From assembly GCA_036513895.1 (NCBI GenBank), contig DATBYF010000050.1, positions 54,582-118,581 of the forward strand: a stretch of 64,000 bases of DNA, in the 5' to 3' direction. Numbering within the stretch: position 1 is the first letter of the stretch; each line of letters opens with the position of its first letter. Positions 10,205-18,101 of the stretch are shown here, piece after piece. A program made the position numbers and the translations under genes. This stretch comes from Palsa-147 sp036513895 (GTDB taxonomy: Bacteria > Acidobacteriota > Terriglobia > Acidiferrales > UBA7541). The notes beneath the pieces were generated by a model. That model made no database searches. It was not told the origin of the DNA and worked only from the letters and a program-made list of their open reading frames with translations.

Positions 10205-10210
10205 CTCCTT
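10205..10210 (-). promoter_or_regulatory. Shine-Dalgarno AAGGAG that selects an ATT start
   Basis: On the minus strand, AAGGAG is followed by eight bases and then ATT CAT CTG in the frame of the HpnI-like glycosyltransferase. No ATG, GTG or TTG lies in that frame between the upstream in-frame stop and the GTG at 10121. The ribosome-binding site is therefore the main evidence for the extended start. Confidence 0.6.
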
Positions 10211-10294
10211 CAGCTCAAAGCCGACGGCGCCGCACGACGAACAATCACACAATCACTCGCAGCGGGCCTAGAGCAGCCCATTCGGCAAATCACT

Positions 10295-11113
10295 TTATCG
10301 CACTTTGGAGCGTGCGGCGGCGGCAGTCCGGCGTTTTGCGGAGGTAGCTTTTGAAATTTCGAGGCGAATCTCGCGTTCGCCAGCAGCGGGTGCAGGCTCG
10401 AGCGTATAGCCCGACTTCACGGCGTCGTCGTAGAACATCTTCACGGTCTCGAGCGAATAATCGCGCAAGTCTTTGCCAATGAGCGAGAGCTTTTTCAAAA
10501 TGTCGTTTGTAACGGTGATGATGTGGCACCCGATCTCGTCAGCTTGATAAATATTCAGCAGCTCGCGCGGGCTCGCCCAAATCAGCTCCGCTTTCGGATT
10601 TGAGCGCATGATTTCAAGCGCGGCCGTCATCACGGGCACAGGATCGCGTCCCGTATCCGCTACGCGCCCGGCAAAGACAGAAATGCAGGAAGCGGCGCCG
10701 CCTTCGAGAGCGCCCGCAACTTCGCGTACCTGCTCGAGCGCCAAAACCGCCGTGACATTTATCTGAATCCCATCCGCGCTCAAGCGCTTGATCAGTGCAT
10801 ACATGGGCTCGCGCTTCGTGTTTGTCACCGGAATTTTCACGTATACATTTTCGCCCCAACTGGCGATTTCGCGCGCCTGCGATTCCATCGTGGCTTCGTC
10901 ATCCGCAAGCACTTCAAACGAAATCGGCCGATCCGCGATCCGCTCAAGAATGTCGGACGCAAACGCGCGGTAATCCGTGATGCCCGCCTTTCGCATCAAC
11001 GTCGGATTGGTCGTGAAGCCCTTGATGTACGGCTGGCGATATAGATCGAGAATGCCGTCAACGTCCGCGCCATCCCCAAATATCTTCACCGTCAATTCGG
11101 AAATCGGCTTCAA
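10295..11113 (-). CDS. Transaldolase family protein
   Basis: Encodes 272 residues from a TTG at 11113, whose TTGA overlaps the stop of the upstream gene and which follows an AGGAG by seven bases; a GTG at 11149 would lie inside that gene and is less likely. The protein shows the transaldolase TIM barrel: KIFGDGADVDGIL, GFTTNPTLMRKAG (conserved TNP), and the Schiff-base lysine in NVYVKIPVTN, then TAVLALEQV and a C-terminal Ala/Arg-rich tail. It would move a dihydroxyacetone unit between sugar phosphates, making or using sedoheptulose 7-phosphate. That is exactly the precursor of the heptose operon it closes, so it probably feeds the pathway. Cytoplasmic. Confidence 0.88.
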   Translation of the reverse strand: MKPISELTVKIFGDGADVDGILDLYRQPYIKGFTTNPTLMRKAGITDYRAFASDILERIADRPISFEVLADDEATMESQAREIASWGENVYVKIPVTNTKREPMYALIKRLSADGIQINVTAVLALEQVREVAGALEGGAASCISVFAGRVADTGRDPVPVMTAALEIMRSNPKAELIWASPRELLNIYQADEIGCHIITVTNDILKKLSLIGKDLRDYSLETVKMFYDDAVKSGYTLEPAPAAGEREIRLEISKATSAKRRTAAAARSKVR

Positions 11114-12276
11114 CGCGCAGCTCCTCTGGACGCGGACTGAATGATCCACGAAGCGGCTTCCCGCAATGAGCCAGCGCGCGCGTCAGGAGCCTGCGAAGAT
11201 TGTTTCTCGCTGTAGCCGCCATTTATCAGAATCGTTTTGCAACCCGCACTTTTGCCGGCTTCGATGTCGCGCCACCGATCGCCAACTAGAAAACTCACCG
11301 ACAAATCGATTCCGTGCTTGCGCGCCGCGTCGAGCAGCATCCCCGGCTTCGGCTTGCGGCAGGAGCAATTATCCTTGTCGGTGTGATAACAAACGATGAT
11401 GTCGTCGAGCGGCAAAGTGGACGCAAGCTTTCGATTGATGCCTTCGACGGCGCCGCGCGTCTGCGTCCCGCGAGCGACATCCGGTTGATTTGTAATCACA
11501 AACAATTCAAATCCCTGCCCCTTCAAATCGCGCAATGCCTCCGGAACGCCCGGAAGTATTTCGAGCTCCTCGAGCGTGGCGGGCGGATGCGGCGTGCCAT
11601 CGCGCACAATCGCGCGATTAATCACTCCATCGCGATCAAGAAATACTGCGCGGCGCTGCTTTTCTGTCGCAGCAGTAGATTCCCATTTCGTCTGCTCGAG
11701 TTTGACCGCCGGATGCGTCACCAAAAGGTGCCAGACGACAGCCTGAAACGCTTCGACGTGCGGCGTGATGTGTTCCGCATTCACGGTAGGAATTAAGATG
11801 CACGCGTCAGCCACTTGCGCTGTATATCCGCCATCGCGGCCAACGATACCGATGATTTTCGCTCCGACAGACTTGACGAATTTCAACGCGGCGACCAAAT
11901 TCGGGCTCACATTGAGCTCAAGATTGCCGCCGCCGACGGAAAACACGAGAACGAGATCGTTCGCGCACAAACGGCTCGTGCGCAACCACGCGTCGAACAC
12001 AGTCGCCCAACCTTCGTCGTTCGTGCGCGCTGTCAGCTCTGCGACATTATCCGTGGGCGCATACGCCTCGATGCCGGCGATCTTGCGGAAGTCGTTTACG
12101 GCGTGCGAAGCATTGGCTGCGCTTCCGCCCACACCGAGGATAAAAAGCCGCCCTCCGGCGGCGCGCGTTTCCGCCAGCATCGTCGCCGCTTTTTCGATGA
12201 CGTCGATATCCAAACGCGAGATAACTTCGGTGGCTTCCGCGAGGAATTGCTGCGCGAATGTTTTGTCTGCGTTCAT
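11110..12276 (-). CDS. Fused phosphoheptose isomerase / heptose bisphosphate phosphatase (GmhA-GmhB)
   Basis: Encodes 388 residues with two enzymes in one chain. Residues 1-205 form a SIS domain (GRLFILGVGGSAANASHAVN, FSVGGGNLELNVS), matching GmhA, which converts sedoheptulose 7-phosphate to D-glycero-D-manno-heptose 7-phosphate. Residues 210-360 form a HAD-IIIA phosphatase with nucleophile motif FLDRDGVINR, the ITNQ motif and the zinc loop CSCRKPKPGM, matching GmhB, which removes the 7-phosphate. These are usually separate genes; fusion would couple the first and third steps. The ATG overlaps the hddC stop as ATGA, and its own stop overlaps the transaldolase start as TTGA, so the whole operon is translationally coupled. 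Cytoplasmic. Confidence 0.9.
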   Translation of the reverse strand: MNADKTFAQQFLAEATEVISRLDIDVIEKAATMLAETRAAGGRLFILGVGGSAANASHAVNDFRKIAGIEAYAPTDNVAELTARTNDEGWATVFDAWLRTSRLCANDLVLVFSVGGGNLELNVSPNLVAALKFVKSVGAKIIGIVGRDGGYTAQVADACILIPTVNAEHITPHVEAFQAVVWHLLVTHPAVKLEQTKWESTAATEKQRRAVFLDRDGVINRAIVRDGTPHPPATLEELEILPGVPEALRDLKGQGFELFVITNQPDVARGTQTRGAVEGINRKLASTLPLDDIIVCYHTDKDNCSCRKPKPGMLLDAARKHGIDLSVSFLVGDRWRDIEAGKSAGCKTILINGGYSEKQSSQAPDARAGSLREAASWIIQSASRGAAR

Positions 12277-12983
12277 CAGCGAGCGGCACTCCGCGCCGCG
12301 ATAAATTGCGCCGTCTCTTCGAGCCCTGCCGGTGAGCCGATTTCGTAGAATCGCTGAGTCACTTCGAATCCTGCAAGCTGCCGCCCTCGCAATAAATCAC
12401 CATACAAACTGGCGAGATCATAGGGCTGTCCGCCCGGAACATTGTCGAATGCCGCTGCCCGAAACGCGCCAAGCCCGTAGTCAATGTAGTGCATTCGAGA
12501 ATTTTTCTCTATCTTGCTGTAGGCAAGGATTTGCCCGTCTTCGAATTCAACGTTGCTGCTATCCCACATGCCGTTATTGCGAAACACCGTCATCAAGGCC
12601 AGTTTGTCAGACGAAGAAAAGCTTCGGGCGACAGCCGCGTAATCACAGTCGAGATACGAATCGCCATAAAGAACGAAGAATGCATCACCCAGTTTCGGCA
12701 GCGCGTTCTTCACCGCGCCCGCAGTACCTAATAGTGAAGCACCATCAAACGAGTAGTCAACTTCGACGCCATACCCGCCGCCATCCTTGATCATCTCGCG
12801 AATCTGTTCGCCCAGATGCCCAACGCAAAGCACAACGCGCTCTATGCCGTTCGCGCGAAGCAGCCGCAACTGATGCGCGATAAAAGGCTCGCCGTTCACT
12901 TCCAGCAGCGATTTCGGGATTTTCTCGGTCAGCGGCCGGAGGCGCGTTGAAAGACCGCCGGCGAGAATAGCGACAGGCAGCAA
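12276..12983 (-). CDS. hddC: Sugar-1-phosphate nucleotidyltransferase, heptose-type (HddC-like)
   Basis: A longer reading frame reaches 13232, but its first 80 residues are Arg-rich and lie inside the kinase gene. The real start is TTG at 12983 (or CTG at 12980), just after the AGGAG that overlaps the kinase stop; this gives 235 residues starting LLPVAILAGGLSTRLRPLT, the nucleotide-binding signature of the family. The Asp pair for metal is in FVLYGDSYLDCDY. In the known D,D-heptose pathway HddC makes GDP-heptose; the shorter GmhB-type position in the operon agrees, but the nucleotide (GDP or ADP) cannot be read from sequence alone. Cytoplasmic. Confidence 0.88.
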   Translation of the reverse strand: MLPVAILAGGLSTRLRPLTEKIPKSLLEVNGEPFIAHQLRLLRANGIERVVLCVGHLGEQIREMIKDGGGYGVEVDYSFDGASLLGTAGAVKNALPKLGDAFFVLYGDSYLDCDYAAVARSFSSSDKLALMTVFRNNGMWDSSNVEFEDGQILAYSKIEKNSRMHYIDYGLGAFRAAAFDNVPGGQPYDLASLYGDLLRGRQLAGFEVTQRFYEIGSPAGLEETAQFIAARSAAR

Positions 12984-12991
12984 AAAAGCTC

Positions 12992-13975
12992 CTAAGAATG
13001 CGCCACTACTGTCGTTCCAGCAAGATCGAACTGGACACGAACTTCGCGCAAGCCGGCTTGCCTCATGACCCGGCGCACGCGTGTTTTGTCTTCGGTATAA
13101 AGCATAAGGAATCCGCCGCCGCCCGCGCCCACCAGCTTGCCCCCGAGCGCGCCATTCGCGCGCGCGAGTTCGTAAAGTTCGTCCACGCGGCCGTTGCTCA
13201 TTCCCGGCGAACGCTTTTTCTTGTGCTCCCAATGCGTATGCATCAGCTCCGCAAATTTCCGAAGATCGCCCGCCACAAGGGCATCGCGGCTCTCGTGGCC
13301 CAGTTGTTTCGTGAAATGGAGATTCTCGATCATTTCTTTGCCGCTTTCTTTGGTGCGATTGTCCTGATCGCGCAGGATTTCCGATGCTTCGCGCGCAGAA
13401 CCTGTAAAAAAAAGCAGCAAATTGTCTTCGAGATTGGCTATCGCGTCGGCAGGCATCTTGAGCGGCTCGGCGATGACGCGATCGTCAGGCAAAAATTGAA
13501 AGCAAGTTATGCCGCCAAATGCCGCGATGTATTGATCCTGCTTGCCGATCGGCTCGTGAAGCAGATCAATCTCGATGCGGCAGGCCTGCTCGGCGAGTTC
13601 CTGCGGCGGGACGAAGTTTCTCTTCAGAGTATGCAGCGCGCGTAGCAGCGCAGTGGTGAAACTGCCCGACGAGCCAAGTCCCGTGCCGGCCGGAATGTCT
13701 GAGAGGCTAACGATATCGAGGTACGGGCCAGTAACGCCGGTCATACGCATCGCTTCGCGAATGATCGGATGCTGAATCTGGTCAACCGTCTCCACCTCTT
13801 CGAGCTTCGAATACTTCAAGCGAATCTGCGGCCAAAACGCCTCATTGATCGTGATGTAGACGTATCGCGTGATAGCTGCGGCGACGACGAAACCGGTGAA
13901 TTTCCGGTAGTACGACGGCAAATCAGTGCCCCCGCCGCCGAGGGAAATCCGCATCGGGCTTCGGGTAATGATCAT
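12992..13975 (-). CDS. hddA: D-glycero-alpha-D-manno-heptose 7-phosphate kinase (HddA-like)
   Basis: Encodes 327 residues of the GHMP kinase superfamily. The N-terminal SPMRISLGGGGTDLPSYY is typical of HddA and related sugar-phosphate kinases, the ATP-binding motif is PAGTGLGSSGSFTTALL near residue 105, and the third motif is KLVGAGGGGFLMLY near 285. It would phosphorylate heptose 7-phosphate at C1 to the 1,7-bisphosphate, between the two activities of the downstream fusion protein. It is the first gene of the minus-strand operon; the ATG at 13975 begins directly with the conserved motif. Its stop TAG is part of the AGGAG that serves hddC. Confidence 0.9.
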   Translation of the reverse strand: MIITRSPMRISLGGGGTDLPSYYRKFTGFVVAAAITRYVYITINEAFWPQIRLKYSKLEEVETVDQIQHPIIREAMRMTGVTGPYLDIVSLSDIPAGTGLGSSGSFTTALLRALHTLKRNFVPPQELAEQACRIEIDLLHEPIGKQDQYIAAFGGITCFQFLPDDRVIAEPLKMPADAIANLEDNLLLFFTGSAREASEILRDQDNRTKESGKEMIENLHFTKQLGHESRDALVAGDLRKFAELMHTHWEHKKKRSPGMSNGRVDELYELARANGALGGKLVGAGGGGFLMLYTEDKTRVRRVMRQAGLREVRVQFDLAGTTVVAHS

Positions 13976-14111
13976 GGCATGACCACTTTACCGCGAATTG
14001 GCCGAACTCAAAAATGTAGTGGAAACAAGGAGTTGCCGGCTGGAAATCGCGCGCACCAACAAACGTGCAGGCTGGAAGATTTGCCAACTCAGCTGAGAAT
14101 CTATAACCGCG

Positions 14112-14252
14112 TCAATCCGCTAGAGTGGCGATGCCCGCGCCGCAAACGACGCTTACGATGATCGTGAAAGGGTTGCCGATAAGTAGACCTGCGACCGCCA
14201 CACAACCGAGGAACAGGCTGGCCTTGCGAGTTGGCGATTTGGAATCAAACAT
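14112..14252 (-). CDS. Small single-helix membrane protein (46 aa)
   Basis: A short frame starts with ATG at 14252 and reads MFDSKSPTRKASLFLGC, then a hydrophobic stretch of about 28 residues with Gly and Val, ending in ATLAD. The basic N-terminus before the hydrophobic stretch suggests one membrane helix with the start inside. A purine-rich GGACGG lies about 6 bases upstream. It is alone in the 414-base gap between hddA and the dienelactone hydrolase. Support is its composition and position only; no family is recognised. The rest of that gap (13976-14111 and 14253-14389) shows nothing convincing. Confidence 0.4.
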   Translation of the reverse strand: MFDSKSPTRKASLFLGCVAVAGLLIGNPFTIIVSVVCGAGIATLAD

Positions 14253-14389
14253 TGGTCACCGTCCGCTCATAGATTCGTAGACGCACCGCTCACGGTCAAT
14301 GGTACCCACGGACAGAACGCGCGGACAGGTGCGGAAAGAAGAGTACAGGTGGCGGGCGAAATCGCTACCCGAACGGTGCCGCTCAAACC

Positions 14390-15145
14390 CTACGCGCGAG
14401 CAGTGCGAGCTTGCTCGCGGCGAGTGGCATTTGAATCGAGATACGTGAGGACCAGCGGCCAAGCCTGTGCTGCCGAAAGCGCATGATAGCTAGGCCGCGC
14501 ATCGCAAAAAAATCCGTGGTCAGCGTCGCCAAATTCCACGCTAACGTAGCTTTTCCCCGCCTCTCGCAACGCATCGGTAACAGCGCGCGACTGCTCGGGA
14601 CCGACGTGCTTATCCTTGCCGCCCCAAATCAGAAGCACCGGCGCGTGAACGTCTTTCACGCGAGCGAGCAAACCATTGCTGCGTTCGTTCGGCGCGATGC
14701 CGCCGCCATAAAACGAGACGGCGGAATCAACGGGCAATGCCAACGCCGCAAGAAAGGCAACGCGGCCGCCCAAGCAAAATCCAACCACCGATACCGAGAA
14801 ATTCGGGCCGGTGCCATTCGCCATCAGGAAAGCGTGCGACGCGCGCAGATCGGCCTCGAGACCTCCGTCCGTGAGCGCGCGCATGTGTGGCATCGCACTC
14901 TGAAAATCGTCGTACTTGCCGTCAAAGTTCTGCACCGTCCGGTGATAGAACTCGGGACCGACCGCGAGATAGCCCTGGCGGGCAAATCGCTCGGTGACGT
15001 CGCGAATGTGCGCGTTCACGCCGAAGGCTTCCTGACACACGATGAGGCCACGCGACGGCACTTCCCCAAACGGCCGCGCCACATACGCCCGCATCGGCGT
15101 GCCGTCGCTCACTTCCAGCGTGACGAATTCCGTTTTGACGTCCAT
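14390..15145 (-). CDS. Dienelactone hydrolase family protein
   Basis: Encodes 251 residues from ATG at 15145, which follows GAGGAG by six bases; a longer frame to 15235 adds an Arg/Cys-rich segment unlike the family. The alpha/beta hydrolase triad is visible: nucleophile Cys in VVGFCLGGRVAF, Asp in LLIWGGKDKHV and His in FGDADHGFFCD. The Cys nucleophile is the mark of dienelactone hydrolases, which open dienelactone to maleylacetate, but most genomic copies act on unknown small esters. No signal peptide, so cytoplasmic. It stands alone on the minus strand. The hydrolase fold is certain; the substrate is not known. Confidence 0.9.
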   Translation of the reverse strand: MDVKTEFVTLEVSDGTPMRAYVARPFGEVPSRGLIVCQEAFGVNAHIRDVTERFARQGYLAVGPEFYHRTVQNFDGKYDDFQSAMPHMRALTDGGLEADLRASHAFLMANGTGPNFSVSVVGFCLGGRVAFLAALALPVDSAVSFYGGGIAPNERSNGLLARVKDVHAPVLLIWGGKDKHVGPEQSRAVTDALREAGKSYVSVEFGDADHGFFCDARPSYHALSAAQAWPLVLTYLDSNATRREQARTARA

Positions 15146-15432
15146 TCCACACTCCTCAGCAGCACGGGAAATTAACCGGGACCGTACGCACATAAAGACG
15201 TCGCACGAACCATTTCCGGGTACGACGATATTCAATTCTGCTACTTAGCATTACGAGCGCAGCTCGCGCAAAACCGTTTGCGCTCGATTGTTGGCAAATC
15301 CCCGGTAATCAATAACATGAAAGGCGATAACAATCCACATTTGTGCTGTTTTGGTTCCAGATTTGAACGAGTTAACTTCGCAAGCCCGTCGCGTCATTCG
15401 CAAGGTTCAGTCGCGGCGTATTGGCGGGCGGA

Positions 15433-16449
15433 TTATAGCGAGATGAAACCAATGTGAATGAAATAGAGCGACGTGAGCGCCACCGCCATCCACAGCAAAA
15501 CTCCCTGCGCAAGCGGACGCCATCCCACTTCTTTCAGTGCTTCTCGCGAAATGCTCGTACCGATTAGAAACAGCACAGCCGTCAAGCTAAACCGGCCCAG
15601 CGTAAAAAGTGACGTGCTGAGCCGCGAAATGCCCGGAACGTATGTGTTGATCACAGCCGCCAAACAAAAGAAGAGAATGAACCAAGGAAGCTTGACGCGA
15701 GTTTTACTGTGCTTCACTGCTGCCGTAACGAGCGCCAGCGGAACGATCCACAAAGCGCGCGCCAGCTTGACCGTGGTGCCGACGACGAGCGCGGCAGCTC
15801 CATACTTCGAAGCTGCTCCCACCACAGAACTCGTGTCATGAATTGCGAGCGCGGCCCAAAGGCCGAACTGCGACTGCGTCAGATGCAACGCCGCACCAAT
15901 CAAAGGAAAAATCAACAGGGCAACCGCGTTGAGAATAAATATCGTGCCGAGGGACACAGCCATCTCGTCTTCATCGGCGTGAATGATCGGACCCACCGCA
16001 GCGATGGCGCTGCCGCCGCAGATGGCGGTACCCGCGCTAATAAGAAACGAGGAATTGCCGCGAACTTGCAGCACCCTGCCCAGTGCCAGCCCGACAATCA
16101 ACGCAAATGAAATTCCCAAGGCGGTGTAAATAAATCCGCTTCGGCCCGCCTTCAGCACTTCGTGAAGATTCATGCCGAAGCCCAGAGCAACCACGGAAGC
16201 CTGCAGCAAAAACCTCGACATATCTTTGCTATCGGCAGGCAGAGGATGCGCGACGCTGAGTCCAAAAATAATCCCAGCCGTCAGCGCCACAGGAGGAGAA
16301 ATAAACCCACTAGCGGAGATAATAAGTCCGCCGAAAAAAAGCGTCTTGATAAGTATGGCTTTGAGATTTTCGCCCGCCTGCGTCTGCACACGCCGATTAT
16401 GAACCAATCCGCAGCTCGATTTTATTGGGAAGTTAGCGTGATGTCCCAC
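15433..16449 (-). CDS. YeiH-family putative sulfate/anion exporter
   Basis: Encodes up to 338 residues from a GTG at 16449; another GTG at 16389 would remove 20 polar residues and neither has a strong ribosome-binding site, so the start is uncertain. About ten hydrophobic helices run from residue 30 to the end. The conserved core motif SAGTAICGGSAIAAVGPII and IHDTSSVVGAASKYG are diagnostic of the UPF0324/YeiH family. Some members are proposed to export sulfate or other small anions, but transport has rarely been shown. Inner membrane. It is monocistronic as far as can be seen; repeats and a tRNA follow upstream of it. Confidence 0.88.
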   Translation of the reverse strand: MGHHANFPIKSSCGLVHNRRVQTQAGENLKAILIKTLFFGGLIISASGFISPPVALTAGIIFGLSVAHPLPADSKDMSRFLLQASVVALGFGMNLHEVLKAGRSGFIYTALGISFALIVGLALGRVLQVRGNSSFLISAGTAICGGSAIAAVGPIIHADEDEMAVSLGTIFILNAVALLIFPLIGAALHLTQSQFGLWAALAIHDTSSVVGAASKYGAAALVVGTTVKLARALWIVPLALVTAAVKHSKTRVKLPWFILFFCLAAVINTYVPGISRLSTSLFTLGRFSLTAVLFLIGTSISREALKEVGWRPLAQGVLLWMAVALTSLYFIHIGFISL

Positions 16450-16494
16450 ACACGAAGCGCGGCTTTAACCGCTAAGGAAAGAGCCGAAATCGCT

Positions 16495-16582
16495 GTCATT
16501 CCGAGAAGCGCAGCGACGAGGAATCCCTCTTATTTTGGAAGCATTCAAATCAAGAGGGATTCCTCGCTTCGCTCGGGTTGAC
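16495..16582. repeat. Imperfect inverted repeat (GAGGAATCCCTCTT family)
   Basis: The left arm 16495-16531 and right arm 16552-16582 are reverse complements apart from a few gaps; the inner core GAGGAATCCCTCTT is perfect. The arms surround a 20-base spacer, so the transcript could fold into a long hairpin. A related single arm occurs at 33231-33262 and a shorter one near 33145-33165, showing that this is a dispersed intergenic family. Confidence 0.75.
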
Positions 16583-16610
16583 GTTCGTCGAATTAGTCTG
16601 TGTGATGAAT

Positions 16611-16637
16611 TGGCTGGGATGTCTGAGCTCGAACCAG
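16611..16637 (-). pseudogene. tRNA 3'-end fragment
   Basis: These 27 bases match the 3' end of the nearby tRNA-Gln (16716-16742) at 23 positions, including the encoded CCA, most of the acceptor strand and the T-loop. The 5' half (D-arm and anticodon arm) is missing: the sequence upstream cannot form an acceptor stem. It is therefore a leftover of a tRNA duplication or of an integration event at the tRNA 3' end. Confidence 0.6.
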
Positions 16638-16715
16638 CATCCGCAGTAAGCGAAAACAAACAACGACCAGATCCAAAATTTGTTAAGTCCCGTTAGGTTT
16701 GTCTCCGCAACGAAA

Positions 16716-16790
16716 TGGCTGGGAGGCCTGGACTCGAACCAGGATAATCAGATCCAGAATCTGATGTACTGCCAATTGTACGACCTCCCA
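16716..16790 (-). tRNA. tRNA-Gln (CUG anticodon)
   Basis: Read on the minus strand, the acceptor TGGGAGG pairs with CCTCCCA, followed by discriminator G and an encoded CCA. The anticodon stem TCAGA/TCTGA closes a seven-base loop TTCTGGA with anticodon CTG, which reads CAG (Gln). The T-arm has the standard TTCGA core. Length is 75 including CCA. It is the only complete tRNA in this part of the window and sits next to a damaged tRNA 3' end. Confidence 0.93.
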
Positions 16791-17040
16791 ACCGCCGCGA
16801 CATAACAACGAGGGACGACAAAAAAAGGATCGCTCACGCGACCCTCAAAGAATTTTAGCTGTCGCGCTAGGGTTCGTCAACCGCGCCCGTCCCGCGTTCG
16901 GAACTCATAGCTGCGCACTCCAGCAGAACGAGCGCGTGGCGTAGTGCGTGGTAGACTCCGGCCGTGAAATTCGCACCGTCGCCGTGCGGCCGTTCAAGCT
17001 TTTAGCGCGGAATGGCGCCACTCATTCAGAAGACAATTAG
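16791..17040. other. Gap between tRNA-Gln and the broken CPBP gene
   Basis: Apart from weak promoter-like matches upstream of the tRNA, nothing recognisable was seen. The right part is GC-rich without a convincing small ORF. Confidence 0.5.
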
Positions 17041-17883
17041 ATGAGATACGTTCCGTCCCGGATCGACCTCGCGCTGCTCCTGGTCATGATCGTTCTCATG
17101 GCCATCGAGGTGGTTGTCTTCGGAGACTTGTTCCGGGCCACAGCGCGAGGGACGCCACGCGGTTCGCGCTAGCCGTCCTACATCTATCTCATCGTTTATC
17201 AATGGGCCATGGCTGCCTCGATCGCAGCGCTGTGGATCGTAACCAGCCGGCCGTGGAGCGCGCTGCTGCTGGGAGTCCCGAAGCGATGGGGATTCGGAGC
17301 CAGCTTGGCACTCAGCGTGGCGTTCCTGGTTCTTGTGGCGTTGCAGCGCCGGGCGCTCTTCAAGCGTCCGGAGATCCCCGAGGTCGCTCGTCGCCAGATC
17401 TTGGATATCGAACCGATGGCGCCACACACGCGGCAGGAGCGCCGCGTTTGGACGTTCGTGGCCATTACCGCCGGCTGTTGTGAGGAAGTGATGTTCCGCG
17501 GATTTCTGCTCGCCCTCTTCGCGAGTTGGATCGGCCTCATAGCGGTCGTGGCCATTAATGTCGGCGGGTTCGGGATTTTCCACGCGTATTACGGCTGGAA
17601 AGGAATTCTCAAGACGGGCGCGTTCGGATTGGTTATGGCGCTGCTCGCGCTATGGTCAGCGTCGCTCATTCCCGTCATCATTCTCCATGCCGGCATCGAC
17701 CTGAACAGCGGCGGCATGGCTTACAGCATGTTTCAAAATAGACTAAGAGTTGCTCCGTCGAAGGATCCCCTCCGACCCGACCTCAACAATCCCCACGACA
17801 ACAAAGGATGTTCGCTTTTTCTTCGGCTGTGTTACCCTATTGCCGTTTACGGAGGAACTCTTAATGGACGCAGCTATCAGTGA
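17041..17883 (+). pseudogene. CPBP-family intramembrane protease, interrupted by an in-frame TAG
   Basis: One frame encodes MRYVPSRIDLALLLVMIVLM with a first membrane helix, is stopped by TAG at 17170-17172, and continues in the same frame as PSYIYLIVYQWAMAASIAAL into a complete CPBP core. The core has EEVMFRGFLLAL, FGIFHAYYGWKGIL and VIILHAGIDLNSGG, the Glu and His residues of Abi/CAAX-type intramembrane metalloproteases. After SGGMAYSMF the reading frame runs about 50 residues into unlike sequence and over the ribosome-binding site of the next gene, so the natural C-terminus was probably lost too. A 224-residue product could still start at ATG 17209 but would lack the first helix. Most likely a decaying gene. 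Confidence 0.65.
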
Positions 17884-18046
17884 TCGGGATAGAGACGTAT
17901 TTGCGGAAGCCCACCAGACTGTGCTGAACAATTTCAGCGAGCAAGAGCAGGAACGGATTGGAACGTTAGCAGCAGACCTTAAGGCGATCATCGACGCCGC
18001 AAAGAAACGCGCACAGGGTAAGATGAGTAAAGGCGCAGGTTACTAA
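17864..18046 (+). CDS. Small hypothetical protein (60 aa)
   Basis: ATG at 17864 follows GGAGG by seven bases (a longer frame upstream lacks such a site). The product starts MDAAISDRDRDVFAEAHQTV and is mostly charged and helical, with FSEQEQERIGTLAADLKAII, and a basic C-terminus AAKKRAQGKMSKGAGY. No motif is recognised. It follows the broken CPBP gene and precedes another small unknown gene on the same strand. It may be accessory DNA. Confidence 0.6.
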   Translation: MDAAISDRDRDVFAEAHQTVLNNFSEQEQERIGTLAADLKAIIDAAKKRAQGKMSKGAGY

Positions 18047-18101
18047 AAAAATTCGACAATTAACTTGCCGCAGCGAGAGGGTCTTATAAGAGGATATGCG
18101 A

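Noticed and set aside
12984..13232. N-terminal extension of the nucleotidyltransferase
   Set aside because: The first 80 residues lie inside the kinase gene in another frame; a good ribosome-binding site fits the TTG at 12983.
17026..17583. 185-codon minus-strand frame
   Set aside because: Antisense of the CPBP protease remnant; composition is His/Arg/Asp-rich shadow type.
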